From assembly GCA_019359155.1 (NCBI GenBank), contig JAHHHV010000010.1:1-63094 (forward strand): 63,094 nucleotides of DNA. Direction: 5' to 3'. This DNA comes from Pegethrix bostrychoides GSE-TBD4-15B (GTDB taxonomy: Bacteria; Cyanobacteriota; Cyanobacteriia; Elainellales; Elainellaceae). Position numbers and translations under genes: made by a program. The notes beneath the pieces were generated by a model. The model worked only from the letters and a program-made list of their open reading frames with translations, was not told where the DNA came from and ran no database searches. This document shows, piece by piece, positions 36,316-44,137 of this stretch (positions are counted from its first letter, which is position 1; every line of letters begins with the position of its first letter).

Positions 36316-36723
36316 CTAACGTCTACAAGCCAGCCATAGCATCAAGACTAGCATCATCGAGAGCACCAGCGCGGCAATCACGCGAAAGGCCAGACTTGCA
36401 CTCAGCGGCGAGTTGAGCGTGGTGAGGAGCAGCAAGAAAATCAAGCCAAAAATAATTGCCAGCGTCAGTGGAAAGTAGCCTCGCGCCAGCGAAGAATGTG
36501 CCACGTTCCAGTGATGGCCTGACCAGCGCCAAGCTCGCTTGTAGGGATAGGTCGTGGAGAGCTGCTCGATCACCTGAGCGTTTTCCTGCACGACAAAGAT
36601 CTGCTGACAGCGATCGCAGCCGAAAGCGTCGGTAAGCGTGATCGGCACCAAGCGTCCTCGCCGCCGACAGGGACAGGGGTAGTCGCTGTTGAAGTCAATT
36701 TTTTGAGCTTTTGGGGAAGGCAC
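36316..36723 (-). CDS. Zinc-ribbon plus two-helix membrane protein, cyanobacterial
   Basis: 135 residues. The N-terminal half has YPCPCRRRGRLVPITLTD and FGCDRCQQIF, two CxC/CxxC pairs typical of a zinc ribbon. Then come WRWSGHHWNVAH and two hydrophobic helices (about 82-100 and 110-131). GTG start. It is 17 bp upstream of the ProA-like gene on the same strand and probably co-transcribed. Function unknown. Confidence 0.7.
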   Translation of the reverse strand: MPSPKAQKIDFNSDYPCPCRRRGRLVPITLTDAFGCDRCQQIFVVQENAQVIEQLSTTYPYKRAWRWSGHHWNVAHSSLARGYFPLTLAIIFGLIFLLLLTTLNSPLSASLAFRVIAALVLSMMLVLMLWLACRR

Positions 36724-36848
36724 AGGCGCAACGCAGGTGAAGGTGAATAATGCAGGAATAGCCTTTCATAAATCTAGCTCAAACGCCTAGCTCAGCAAAG
36801 ATTGTTAGTGATTTATTCAGAATCCGGCTGGCTCATCTGGGATCGGTT

Positions 36849-36881
36849 CTATCCAAGATCTATTCAAAATCTATCCAAGAT
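36849..36881. repeat. 11-bp tandem repeat, 3 copies
   Basis: CTATCCAAGAT, CTATTCAAAAT and CTATCCAAGAT in the spacer (36724-37022) upstream of the DUF937 gene. Nothing else definite is seen in that spacer apart from a GGAGGT ribosome-binding site at 37010-37015. Confidence 0.9.
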
Positions 36882-37022
36882 TAAAAAAGATTAAATAATC
36901 AAAACTCTGCCAATCGGTGATACTAAATCAGACGCGCTGACTCTGGATGGCGACGCTTGACCTTACTCCTCACGACTCAACTTTTCTTAAGTCTACCTTT
37001 TTCAATTTTGGAGGTCTAACCG

Positions 37023-37565
37023 ATGGGACTATTCTTCGACGTATTGAGTGCAGTCAACAATCCGAATCAGAATGCTAGCGTTGATCAGCTTAGCTCGGTT
37101 GCCGGTACGGTGCAGCAGTTAGCTTCTCAGCATGGCGTTGAGCCTTCGGCAATGCAGGGAATTCTGTCTGGTTTGGGCGGGGCGATGCGTCCAGCGTTGC
37201 AGCAGCAGGCTACAGGCGGCGGATTGGGCGATTTGATGGGGCAATTGGCCTCCAGCCAGCTCACGGGCGGCGGCGGCGGGCTGGGCAATATGGGCGGACT
37301 GGCTGCGATGATTACGCCACAGTTGATTCAGGGACTAAGCCAGAAAACAGGCGTGAATTCTGGCGCTTTGCAGAGCATGTTGCCTGCCTTGATCCCGGTC
37401 GTGATGCAGTTTCTGAACATGGGCGCTAGCAAAACGGGCGGGTCTGCGGCTGGGCTGGCTGACAATCCGCTGCTGAAGTCGTTCTTAGACGGTGATCGGG
37501 ATGGCGATGTGGATCTCGGCGATGTCTTTAAGTTTACGGGTCGCTTCCTGAATCCAGCGCGCTAG
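37023..37565 (+). CDS. DUF937 (YidB-like) domain protein
   Basis: 180 residues, helical, rich in Gly, Gln, Leu and Met: GLFFDVLSAVNNPNQNASVDQLSSVAG, then HGVEPSAMQGILSGLGGAM and LSQKTGVNSGALQSMLPALIPVVM, ending with DGDRDGDVDLGDVFK, an Asp-rich loop that resembles a calcium-binding loop. DUF937 function is unknown. A strong GGAGGT precedes the ATG by 7 bp, and a terminator follows. Confidence 0.88.
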   Translation: MGLFFDVLSAVNNPNQNASVDQLSSVAGTVQQLASQHGVEPSAMQGILSGLGGAMRPALQQQATGGGLGDLMGQLASSQLTGGGGGLGNMGGLAAMITPQLIQGLSQKTGVNSGALQSMLPALIPVVMQFLNMGASKTGGSAAGLADNPLLKSFLDGDRDGDVDLGDVFKFTGRFLNPAR

Positions 37566-37583
37566 AGCAAGCCACCCATCTTA

Positions 37584-37613
37584 GAAAGCTCAAACAAAGA
37601 AAGCTCAAACAAA
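37584..37613. repeat. 15-bp tandem repeat, 2 identical copies
   Basis: GAAAGCTCAAACAAA at 37584-37598 and 37599-37613, between the DUF937 stop and its terminator. Confidence 0.97.
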
Positions 37614-37640
37614 AAGGCATCCTCGTCGCAGGATGCCTTT
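37611..37640. terminator. Bidirectional terminator, with partial repeat copies behind it
   Basis: GGCATCCT (37616-37623) pairs with AGGATGCC (37630-37637), with A5 before and T3 after, so it can serve the DUF937 gene and the convergent DUF4912 gene. Two more copies of the right arm follow (GCAAGATGCC and GCAGGATGCC, 37644-37677), as if the arm had been tandemly duplicated. Confidence 0.85.
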
Positions 37641-37709
37641 ATTGCAAGATGCCTTTTTGCAGGATGCCTTATCTAACAGGCTTGCACAGCTGACTTGGAG
37701 CCACGGGCG

Positions 37710-39959
37710 CTACGTCGAGATATGCACGGGTGCGGAGCGAGCAATCCGCAGCCAACGACCATTCTTAGCCAGGTAGCCAATTTCGGCAACATATTCGCCG
37801 TTGTCGGGGACAGTGACCGTCCGGCTGGTATCGCTCTCCTCGCAGTTAAACTGCTGAATGCTGTGGGGAGCCTGATTCTCCAGATCAACGCCAGTCACAT
37901 CACAGATTCGTAGAATAAAATTCTGACCGCCATGCTGCTTGGCAATTTCCTTGTGATGTTCCAGCACTTCCCACTCAGCTTCAGCATCGTGATCACCATG
38001 CGGCGAGAGCATAATCTGGCTGCGCTTGACTCGGCTTTTGGAACTACTTGCAGCCATTGCGGCAGCTCCTGCGGCTCCAACGCCCGCAACTCCGGCCATG
38101 CCAAATCCATCCATCCGATCAGCCCCCTGATCACTCATTGGATCGATAGCCGTTCGCTCTGAGGCTTCAGGCATCGCTTCAGATGCAAGCCTGTTCAGGT
38201 TGTCCAATCTGTCAGCTGGCTCCGCTAGACTGGCTGGATCGACGAGCGGCATGCCCTCCGTAAAGTTGTTCTCGGTAAAGCTATTTTCACCGAAGCTACT
38301 TTCAGCTAGCGAAAAGTCGGGCGCTCCTGGTGCTGGCATAGCTGCTGGCAGGGTTGGCGCTGGTATGGTCGGCACCGAAGCTGATCGAGCAGGCGGCGTT
38401 CCGACCGTACCATCTGCTGCAATATGCACGGCATTAGACTGAGCGAGCTTCACCCAGCGGCCTTGATAGGTGACATAGCCTAGCTGTACGAGATAGTCGC
38501 GGTCGGGCTGCGGCACGGGGAAATGTAGATCTTGATCAGACTCGTCGCATTCAAATTCTTCGATGCTGTGAGCCGGATGGCGGTCAAATTCTAGCCCCGT
38601 CACGTCGTAGAGTCTCAGCGACAGATTTTGGGCGCCTTCTTCCTTCCGCAACCGCTGCTTGTGCGCTTCCGGCACTTCCCAGTAGGCGTAGGCATCCTGC
38701 CCATTCCGAGCGCTCAGGACGATCCGGCTGTTCTCTCCAGCGCGATCTGCCGCAAGTGTTGCTGTAGAAACAGCACCTGACGAACTAGCAGCCGCTGCTC
38801 CCGTCACCGTCTCTACCTCATCTGAACCGCCGAGACCTTTCAGCAAAGCCCAAATCAAACCACCCAACAGCGGCAGAGAAAGCAGCCAGAGCCAGCCTGG
38901 AATGCCACCGTTAGCGCCAGCATCAGCACCAGCATCAGCCGCAGGAGCTTGCGCCACTGTATCAGGCTGAGCGGCACCGGGCTGAGCCGGATCGGCAGCC
39001 GTCACCGAAGGCGAAACAGCCGCCGCCGGAGCATCTGGAGCTGTGGGAATTGGAGCCGGGGCGACCGGAGCTGCTGGAGCTGGTGCTGATGCTGGCGCTC
39101 CATTTGGCGCAGCAGGCGCTCCAGGCGCAGCTAGACTCTGCTGAGCTTCAGGTGCCTGAATCACTCCCAAAAATGCCTGTACTGCTGGGCTGGGCGAGCC
39201 TTTGTAGACGTAGCTGAGCTGCTGTGAGAAGGGATAGCTGGGGTCGGTGGGCGGCGTGCCGTAAAGTGAGACGATCTTGACTCCCGGCTGATTGGTGACT
39301 TGATCAACGAGCGCGTAGCTAATGCCGTCATCACCCAGCTGGCTGAGCATCGCCTCTGTGGCTGCATCATCGATTGACTGACCTGTCGTGCCTGTTTCAA
39401 ATGCGCCCGCCTGAAAAACCGGGTAAGGCTGAAGCGCAATTCGCGTATCGCTATTGATCCGATCTAGCACCCGAATCGGTTTGTTGCTGCCGCCGACTTC
39501 TGACCAATTGGCGATCTCGCCCCGGAAGATGCTGGCGAACTGTTCGCCCGTCATGTCGCCCGGAAACGGATTTTTGTCACCCACCACCACGGCAATCTTG
39601 CGGCGCGTGATCGGCTCTTGCACAAAGCCTGCCGCCTTTTCTTCTGGGGTCAGCGCACGGCCAATCGCGGCCAAGTCGATTCTGCCCTCTTCCAATGCTT
39701 TCAACGCTTCGGCGCTAAGAGTTTGGTTCAGCTCAACGGTGCTGCCCGGAAATTTAGATTCAAACTGTTGCTTTAAGGTCTGGCTAATGCTCGTGACGCT
39801 GGGCGAGCTGTTAATTCGCACTCTCGTCCCAGCCGGAACAGCGGCATCAGGCGCTTGAGCCTGGACGATTTGTTCGGTCTGAATCACGGCGAATGAAACA
39901 GGGGACAGTGCCAATAAGGCCGCCAAAGTCACAATGGAAGAAGAACGTTGTCGCAGCAT
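37710..39959 (-). CDS. PstS-like binding domain / membrane anchor / two DUF4912 domains
   Basis: 749 residues. A signal peptide (VTLAALLALSPVSFAV) is followed by a phosphate-binding-protein-like domain (about 40-275: INSSPSVTSISQTLKQQFESKFPG, IDLAAIGRALTPEEKAAGF, FRGEIANWSEVGGSNKPIRV). Then come a Pro/Ala linker, one membrane helix (GIPGWLWLLSLPLLGGLIWALL) and two DUF4912 domains (about 405-520 and 635-749). The two repeats share A-x-W-E-V-x-E-x-H-K, L-R-x-x-D-V-T-G and R-W-x-x-A-x-S-x-x-V-H-I. By topology the binding domain is outside and the DUF4912 domains are in the cytoplasm, the layout of a one-protein sensor. DUF4912 function is unknown. Confidence 0.85.
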   Translation of the reverse strand: MLRQRSSSIVTLAALLALSPVSFAVIQTEQIVQAQAPDAAVPAGTRVRINSSPSVTSISQTLKQQFESKFPGSTVELNQTLSAEALKALEEGRIDLAAIGRALTPEEKAAGFVQEPITRRKIAVVVGDKNPFPGDMTGEQFASIFRGEIANWSEVGGSNKPIRVLDRINSDTRIALQPYPVFQAGAFETGTTGQSIDDAATEAMLSQLGDDGISYALVDQVTNQPGVKIVSLYGTPPTDPSYPFSQQLSYVYKGSPSPAVQAFLGVIQAPEAQQSLAAPGAPAAPNGAPASAPAPAAPVAPAPIPTAPDAPAAAVSPSVTAADPAQPGAAQPDTVAQAPAADAGADAGANGGIPGWLWLLSLPLLGGLIWALLKGLGGSDEVETVTGAAAASSSGAVSTATLAADRAGENSRIVLSARNGQDAYAYWEVPEAHKQRLRKEEGAQNLSLRLYDVTGLEFDRHPAHSIEEFECDESDQDLHFPVPQPDRDYLVQLGYVTYQGRWVKLAQSNAVHIAADGTVGTPPARSASVPTIPAPTLPAAMPAPGAPDFSLAESSFGENSFTENNFTEGMPLVDPASLAEPADRLDNLNRLASEAMPEASERTAIDPMSDQGADRMDGFGMAGVAGVGAAGAAAMAASSSKSRVKRSQIMLSPHGDHDAEAEWEVLEHHKEIAKQHGGQNFILRICDVTGVDLENQAPHSIQQFNCEESDTSRTVTVPDNGEYVAEIGYLAKNGRWLRIARSAPVHIST

Positions 39960-40120
39960 GTGCGGTACACCTGACGATGCAAGATTTAATCAAAGGCACG
40001 TTTATGATATAGCCAGCCGCTCAATTTTTCACCTAGTTTTCTTCAGTCCGCCTGATTTTAGAGATTTTAGAAATTTTGAGCGCTGCTTGAACTGAGCCTG
40101 AATTGGGCTTGAACCAGACT

Positions 40121-40158
40121 GCAACCTGTAACTGCAACCTGTAACTGCAACCTGCAAC
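40121..40158. repeat. 13-bp tandem repeat, about 3 copies, just before a start codon
   Basis: GCAACCTGTAACT twice, then GCAACCTGCAAC, ending 3 bp before the ATG at 40162. The sequence GCAACCTGTAA recurs alone at 43519-43529. Confidence 0.95.
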
Positions 40159-40161
40159 GGT

Positions 40162-41439
40162 ATGACCCTGAGCGACCGATCCGATATTCTGATTCTCTCC
40201 AATGGCCCTGGCGAACTTACCACCTGGGTCAGTCCAGTTTTGCAGGCGCTGCGAGCCAAAGCCCTCCAGCCAGCGCCGCGGATTTCGCTGGTACTCTCGC
40301 CCTGTCCCAACGCCAGTGGCCAAGAAGTTGCCATCGCCCAGCGCTACGGAATTGACCGCATCCAGGCAGCAGAGCATTTTTGGCCATTCTTGCTCTGGGG
40401 CAAAACGACGGAGGACTGGGACTGGTCGCCGCAGGGTCTGGTGATTTTTTTGGGCGGCGACCAGCTGTTTCCGGTGATCATCGGCAGAAGGCTGGGCTAC
40501 AAAACGCTGGTTTACGGCGAATGGCAGACGCGCTGGCATCGCTGGGTGGATTGCTTCGCAGTGATGCGGCCTGAGCAGATTCAGCAGGCTCCGGCTCGGT
40601 ATGCCGCCAAATTTTGCGTCGTCGGCGATTTGATGGCCGATTTAACACCCAACCTAACGCCTGACGCTCAGTCTGCTCCCGCTCCAGACCAAGCCGCAGC
40701 CGCACCGCTGATTGGCCTGCTGCCCGGTTCCAAATCCGCCAAGCTGACGCAGGGGATGCCGTTAGCTCTGGCGATTGCGGCTCAAGTCCAGCAGGCGCGT
40801 CCTCAGGCGCGATTTGTCATCCCGGTTGCCCCAACGCTGCAACTCTACGACTTGGCACGATTCGCCGATCCGCTGCAAAACCCGCTTTTGACGCAGTTTG
40901 GGGCAATCGCAGCAGTGCTCAAGCAAGCGGCGGGGCAGCCCTATCTTGAAACTCAGCAAGGGCTGCGCATTGATCTTTGCACAGAAACTCCGGCTCACGC
41001 ACTGCTGAGGCAATGCGATCTCTGTCTGACCACCATTGGTGCCAATACGGCTGAGCTGGGCGCGCTAGCCGTGCCGATGATTGTGCTGATGCCGACTCAG
41101 CAGCTGGACGCAATGCGGGCTTGGGATGGACTCCCCGGACTGCTGGCGAATCTGCCGGGGGTTGGCTCCCTTTGGGCGCGGTTGATCAACGCCTGGTTTC
41201 TGAGGCGAAATCGTCGTCAGCCGCGCTTTTTCGCTTGGCCAAATATTTGGGCAAATCGGGCTGTCGTGCCGGAGTTATTGGGCGAACTCCAGCCTGCGGA
41301 GGTGGCCGCTCTCGTGCTGGACTGGCTCGATCACCCAGAGCAGCTGAGTCAGATTCGCCAAGATTTGCGGCAGGTGCGCGGTGAACCCGGAGCTGCCCGT
41401 CAGATGGCAGAGGCGGCGCTGACGTTGCTTAAGGTCTGA
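40162..41439 (+). CDS. LpxB-related (lipid-A-disaccharide synthase-like) glycosyltransferase
   Basis: 425 residues, GT-B fold relative of LpxB found in cyanobacteria in addition to true LpxB. ILILSNGPGELTTWVSPVL opens the first Rossmann half, LGGDQLFPVIIGRRLGYKTLVYGEW follows, and the C-terminal half has GLLPGSKSAKLTQGMPLAL and CLTTIGANTAELGALAVPMIVLMPTQ, the donor-site loop. The substrate is unknown; a glycolipid or lipid head group is likely from the fold. Confidence 0.85.
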   Translation: MTLSDRSDILILSNGPGELTTWVSPVLQALRAKALQPAPRISLVLSPCPNASGQEVAIAQRYGIDRIQAAEHFWPFLLWGKTTEDWDWSPQGLVIFLGGDQLFPVIIGRRLGYKTLVYGEWQTRWHRWVDCFAVMRPEQIQQAPARYAAKFCVVGDLMADLTPNLTPDAQSAPAPDQAAAAPLIGLLPGSKSAKLTQGMPLALAIAAQVQQARPQARFVIPVAPTLQLYDLARFADPLQNPLLTQFGAIAAVLKQAAGQPYLETQQGLRIDLCTETPAHALLRQCDLCLTTIGANTAELGALAVPMIVLMPTQQLDAMRAWDGLPGLLANLPGVGSLWARLINAWFLRRNRRQPRFFAWPNIWANRAVVPELLGELQPAEVAALVLDWLDHPEQLSQIRQDLRQVRGEPGAARQMAEAALTLLKV

Positions 41440-41470
41440 TAGTGAGGCATATGTATAGTGAGGCATATGA
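41439..41470. repeat. 16-bp tandem repeat, 2 copies, spanning a start region
   Basis: ATAGTGAGGCATATGT at 41439-41454 and ATAGTGAGGCATATGA at 41455-41470. It covers the stop of the LpxB-related gene and the candidate starts (GTG 41458, ATG 41467) of the next one. Confidence 0.95.
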
Positions 41471-41904
41471 GGCAGATGCGAATTCCTTGGCTTTCCCTGT
41501 TGCTGCTGCTGGCCGCCTACAGTATTTTTAGCTGGTTCTTGATCCGCACGTTGGGATCGCTGGCTTGGCTGCTGGCCGCCGGAATTGCCATCGCGCAGGC
41601 GCTGCTGCTGACGACCTGGCTAAACGGTTTAAAGCGCTTTGCTCGCCTCTGGCTGCGTTCAGATATAGGCTACTTCACGCTGATTTTGCTCTTATCACTG
41701 GGCAGCACGCTGGCGCTAGTTTGGTCCAAAACCGCTGGCTACTGTCTGGTCATTCTGTCGGCAGAACTGCTGGCTCGGCTCGACCTGCAGAACGCGGGCT
41801 ACAACCGCTGGCAGTCTCTGCTGCTGCTGATGCTGGTTTCTTCGGTTGGGCTATGGCTGGGCTGGCTGGCAACGCAAAATCCGCTGTTCCGGCTGGTGAC
41901 TTGA
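41467..41904 (+). CDS. Small polytopic membrane protein, unknown
   Basis: About 145 residues with four hydrophobic segments (LLLLLAAYSIFSWFLI, AWLLAAGIAIAQALLLTTWL, YFTLILLLSLGSTLALVW, LLLLMLVSSVGLWLGWLA) and the short motif ELLARLDLQNAGYNRWQ between the third and fourth. It looks like a conserved cyanobacterial protein; I do not recognise the family. Start uncertain (GTG 41458, ATG 41467 or ATG 41476) because the start lies in a tandem repeat. Probably co-transcribed with the LpxB-related gene. Confidence 0.6.
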   Translation: MRQMRIPWLSLLLLLAAYSIFSWFLIRTLGSLAWLLAAGIAIAQALLLTTWLNGLKRFARLWLRSDIGYFTLILLLSLGSTLALVWSKTAGYCLVILSAELLARLDLQNAGYNRWQSLLLLMLVSSVGLWLGWLATQNPLFRLVT

Positions 41905-41927
41905 GGAACCTGAGCAGATTCTAGCTA

Positions 41928-42887
41928 TTAGCCGCCCGCTTCATAGGCTTCGTAGGCGGAGACAATCTGCTGCACGAGCGGATGACGCACCACGTCGGCT
42001 TTCGTGAGCTGACAGAAGGCAATGCCCTCAACGTTCTTTAAGATTCTCTGCGCGACTGCCAGTCCAGACTGCTGATGGCTGGGCAAGTCGGTCTGGGTAA
42101 TATCGCCCGTCACCACCATCCGAGAGCGCTGTCCCAGACGGGTCAGCACCATTTTCATCTGAGCAGGCGTGGTGTTTTGGGCTTCATCCAGAATCACGAA
42201 GGCTTTGTTCAGCGTCCGACCCCGCATATATGCCAGCGGCGCAACTTCAATCACGCCGCGCTCCATCAGGCTAGGCAGCTTTTCAGGGTCGAGCATTTCG
42301 TAGAGCGCATCGTAGAGCGGGCGTAGATAGGGATCGATCTTTTGCTGCAAGTCTCCCGGCAAAAAACCCAGCTTTTCTCCGGCTTCAACGGCTGGCCGCG
42401 TCAGAATAATCCGCTCGTACTGGTGGGAAAGCAGGGCTTGCACCGCCACAATTGCCGCCAGAAACGTTTTGCCAGTGCCAGCTGGCCCTGTACAAAATAC
42501 CAGATCGTGATCTTGAATCGCCTGAATATACTGACGCTGCCGAAAGGTCTTGGCGCGGATCTCTTCGCCTTTGCGTGTGCGAGCCAGCAGGTTTTGCTGA
42601 AGCGCTTGCAGCTCTTCTTGCTGGTCGGTGGTCAGCGCCTGTCGCGCAGTGAGAATATCGACGCGTGCCACCGGCTGGCCTCGGCTCCAGGCAGGTCTGA
42701 GAGCCTGTACGAGACTATCAGCTAGAGCAACTTGAGCTTCGGTGCCGATAATCTGTAAGGCTTGCCCTCTCAGCACAAAAGCTGCCCCAGTCTGCTGAGC
42801 CAGCACCTTCAGGTTTTCTTCACGGAGACCCGCGATGGCAATCGCGCTTTCGGGCGTGGGGAGTTCGAATGTGAGTGTTATGCCCAT
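41928..42887 (-). CDS. phoH: PhoH-like ATPase (YbeZ type)
   Basis: 319 residues: small KH-like N-terminal domain, then a P-loop ATPase with TGPAGTGKTFLA (Walker A), LTRPAVEAGEKLGFLPGD, AYMRGRTLNKAFVILDEAQNTT (Walker B, split) and VVTGDITQTDLP. YbeZ-like PhoH proteins act in RNA metabolism, together with YbeY. The gene is downstream of rpsP and the KH-domain gene, an order I recall in other cyanobacteria. Confidence 0.94.
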   Translation of the reverse strand: MGITLTFELPTPESAIAIAGLREENLKVLAQQTGAAFVLRGQALQIIGTEAQVALADSLVQALRPAWSRGQPVARVDILTARQALTTDQQEELQALQQNLLARTRKGEEIRAKTFRQRQYIQAIQDHDLVFCTGPAGTGKTFLAAIVAVQALLSHQYERIILTRPAVEAGEKLGFLPGDLQQKIDPYLRPLYDALYEMLDPEKLPSLMERGVIEVAPLAYMRGRTLNKAFVILDEAQNTTPAQMKMVLTRLGQRSRMVVTGDITQTDLPSHQQSGLAVAQRILKNVEGIAFCQLTKADVVRHPLVQQIVSAYEAYEAGG

Positions 42888-42962
42888 GCAATGCAGAGAT
42901 GAAGCCTCAGCATACAGATTCCTTGTGATTGATCTTCCAAAGCTAGCCGAGGGTCTTAAGCT

Positions 42963-43436
42963 CTATGACTCAGGCTTAGACTCAGGCTCTATAGACTCAG
43001 GCTTAGACTCAGATCGCGGCTGAGGTGGCCGACGTGGCGCCGCCAGTCGCGGTCGCGCCGCCTCCACAGAGGGGCGATGGCTTTCTGACTGCTCTCCAGA
43101 CTGGCTGCCAAAGACTTCTAGGTGGGCTGAATGCCCTGCGGCTTGAGCAACCGCCTGAATCACCGTCCGCACGGCCTGAACGTTGCGACCGCCTCGGCCA
43201 AACACGCGACCCTTGTCATCGCCTTCAATTGCGACTCGAATCAGCACGCGCTGGGTACGGGGGGAGATCTCGCAGTCTACCTTCAGGAGTTCGGGCGAAT
43301 CTAAGAAGGGACAGACTAGAAATCGCACCAGCTGCACATAGTCTAGTGCTACTACGTCTAGTGCTACTGCTGGAGTGGCCGATAGATCTGGCATAGGCTG
43401 GGGCAATTCGGTCGAGGGTGAGGTGGGTTCAGACAC
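42963..43436 (-). CDS. khpA: KH-domain RNA-binding protein (KhpA-like)
   Basis: 157 residues. The core (about 25-110) is a KH domain of the YlqC/KhpA type: YVQLVRFLVCPFLDSPELLKV, IRVAIEGDDKGRVFGRGG with the GxxG loop GRGG, and NVQAVRTVIQA. KhpA is an RNA chaperone in Gram-positive bacteria and is commonly encoded just after rpsP, as here. The C-terminal 40 residues are disordered and end in SESKPESIEPESKPES, a repeat expansion. GTG start at 43436; none of the nearby ATG codons keeps the frame. Confidence 0.88.
   Translation of the reverse strand: MSEPTSPSTELPQPMPDLSATPAVALDVVALDYVQLVRFLVCPFLDSPELLKVDCEISPRTQRVLIRVAIEGDDKGRVFGRGGRNVQAVRTVIQAVAQAAGHSAHLEVFGSQSGEQSESHRPSVEAARPRLAAPRRPPQPRSESKPESIEPESKPES
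42967..43005. repeat. 12-bp imperfect tandem repeat, coding
   Basis: GACTCAGGCTTA, GACTCAGGCTCT, then (after ATA) GACTCAGGCTTA at the 3' end of the KH-domain gene; encodes PES-K/I repeats. Confidence 0.85.
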
Positions 43437-43457
43437 TTTCTTTGAGCGCTGCTTGCT

Positions 43458-43495
43458 CAGGTAGCTTGCTTAGAGACAGGTAGCTTGCTTAGAGA
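43458..43495. repeat. 19-bp tandem repeat, 2 identical copies
   Basis: CAGGTAGCTTGCTTAGAGA at 43458-43476 and 43477-43495, between rpsP and the KH-domain gene on the transcribed minus strand. Confidence 0.97.
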
Positions 43496-43567
43496 ATTGA
43501 ACAACGCCCGTAACCATCTGCAACCTGTAAACAGCGTCGCCGACCAGCATCTGACCGGCAGCAAAGT

Positions 43568-43819
43568 CTAGGCGCGCACCTTTTGCTCTAACAGATTGGC
43601 TTTTTCGAGGATGCGACGCACAGTATCGGTCGGCTGTGCTCCGTCTTGAAGGCGCTTGGTGATCGCCTCGGCGTTCAGCTTCACTTCGTCCGTTCTAGGG
43701 TTGTAGAACCCTAGCTCTTCTAGAGGCCGCCCATCTCGGCGCGTATCGTTGTTCATGGCCACAATTCTGTAGCTGGCCTCAAATTTTTTGCCGAACCGCT
43801 TCAACCGCAGTTTAATCAT
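43568..43819 (-). CDS. rpsP: 30S ribosomal protein S16
   Basis: 83 residues beginning [20 protein letters not shown], with the S16 segment [20 protein letters not shown] and the C-terminal [20 protein letters not shown] end. I use the ATG at 43819; upstream in-frame sequence is not S16. An AGGAG lies upstream. First gene of an rpsP-KH-phoH set on the minus strand. Confidence 0.97.
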   Translation of the reverse strand: MIKLRLKRFGKKFEASYRIVAMNNDTRRDGRPLEELGFYNPRTDEVKLNAEAITKRLQDGAQPTDTVRRILEKANLLEQKVRA

Positions 43820-44137
43820 GCCTGAAATGCTTGCTCCTGTAAAAAATAATCCGCTGTCGAATTGCAAACCTTTATTGATGCTACCTTTGACCAAATTCTG
43901 ATTTCATCGGTCAGGCCAAAGCCACCATCGGTGAATGAATTCCAAGTTACCTATATTAACCCCTCCAGTCAAATGCCTACCACTCAAACTGACTGGCTCC
44001 TGATTGTGATGCTTGTGATCCGCATTGGAGCATTGAGGGCATTGAGCAATGCGGGCGCTGCTCAAATTTTAAGTTCCAAAGATTATAGCGCAGATCTAGC
44101 TCAGACCAGCTGGCGCGGCTGGCGCATTACTGGCCCA
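43820..44137. other. 318-bp spacer between cupB and rpsP
   Basis: Both neighbours are on the minus strand, so this should hold the end of the ndhF4-ndhD4-cupB transcript and the rpsP promoter. I find no strong hairpin with a T run and no consensus promoter. An open frame on the plus strand running into cupB has no family resemblance. Confidence 0.5.

Noticed and set aside
36965-36973. ACTCCTCAC resembling the core of the cyanobacterial Yfr1 RNA
   Set aside because: Yfr1 core continues ACTCCTCACAC with flanking hairpins; here the next bases are GA and no hairpin pair is seen.
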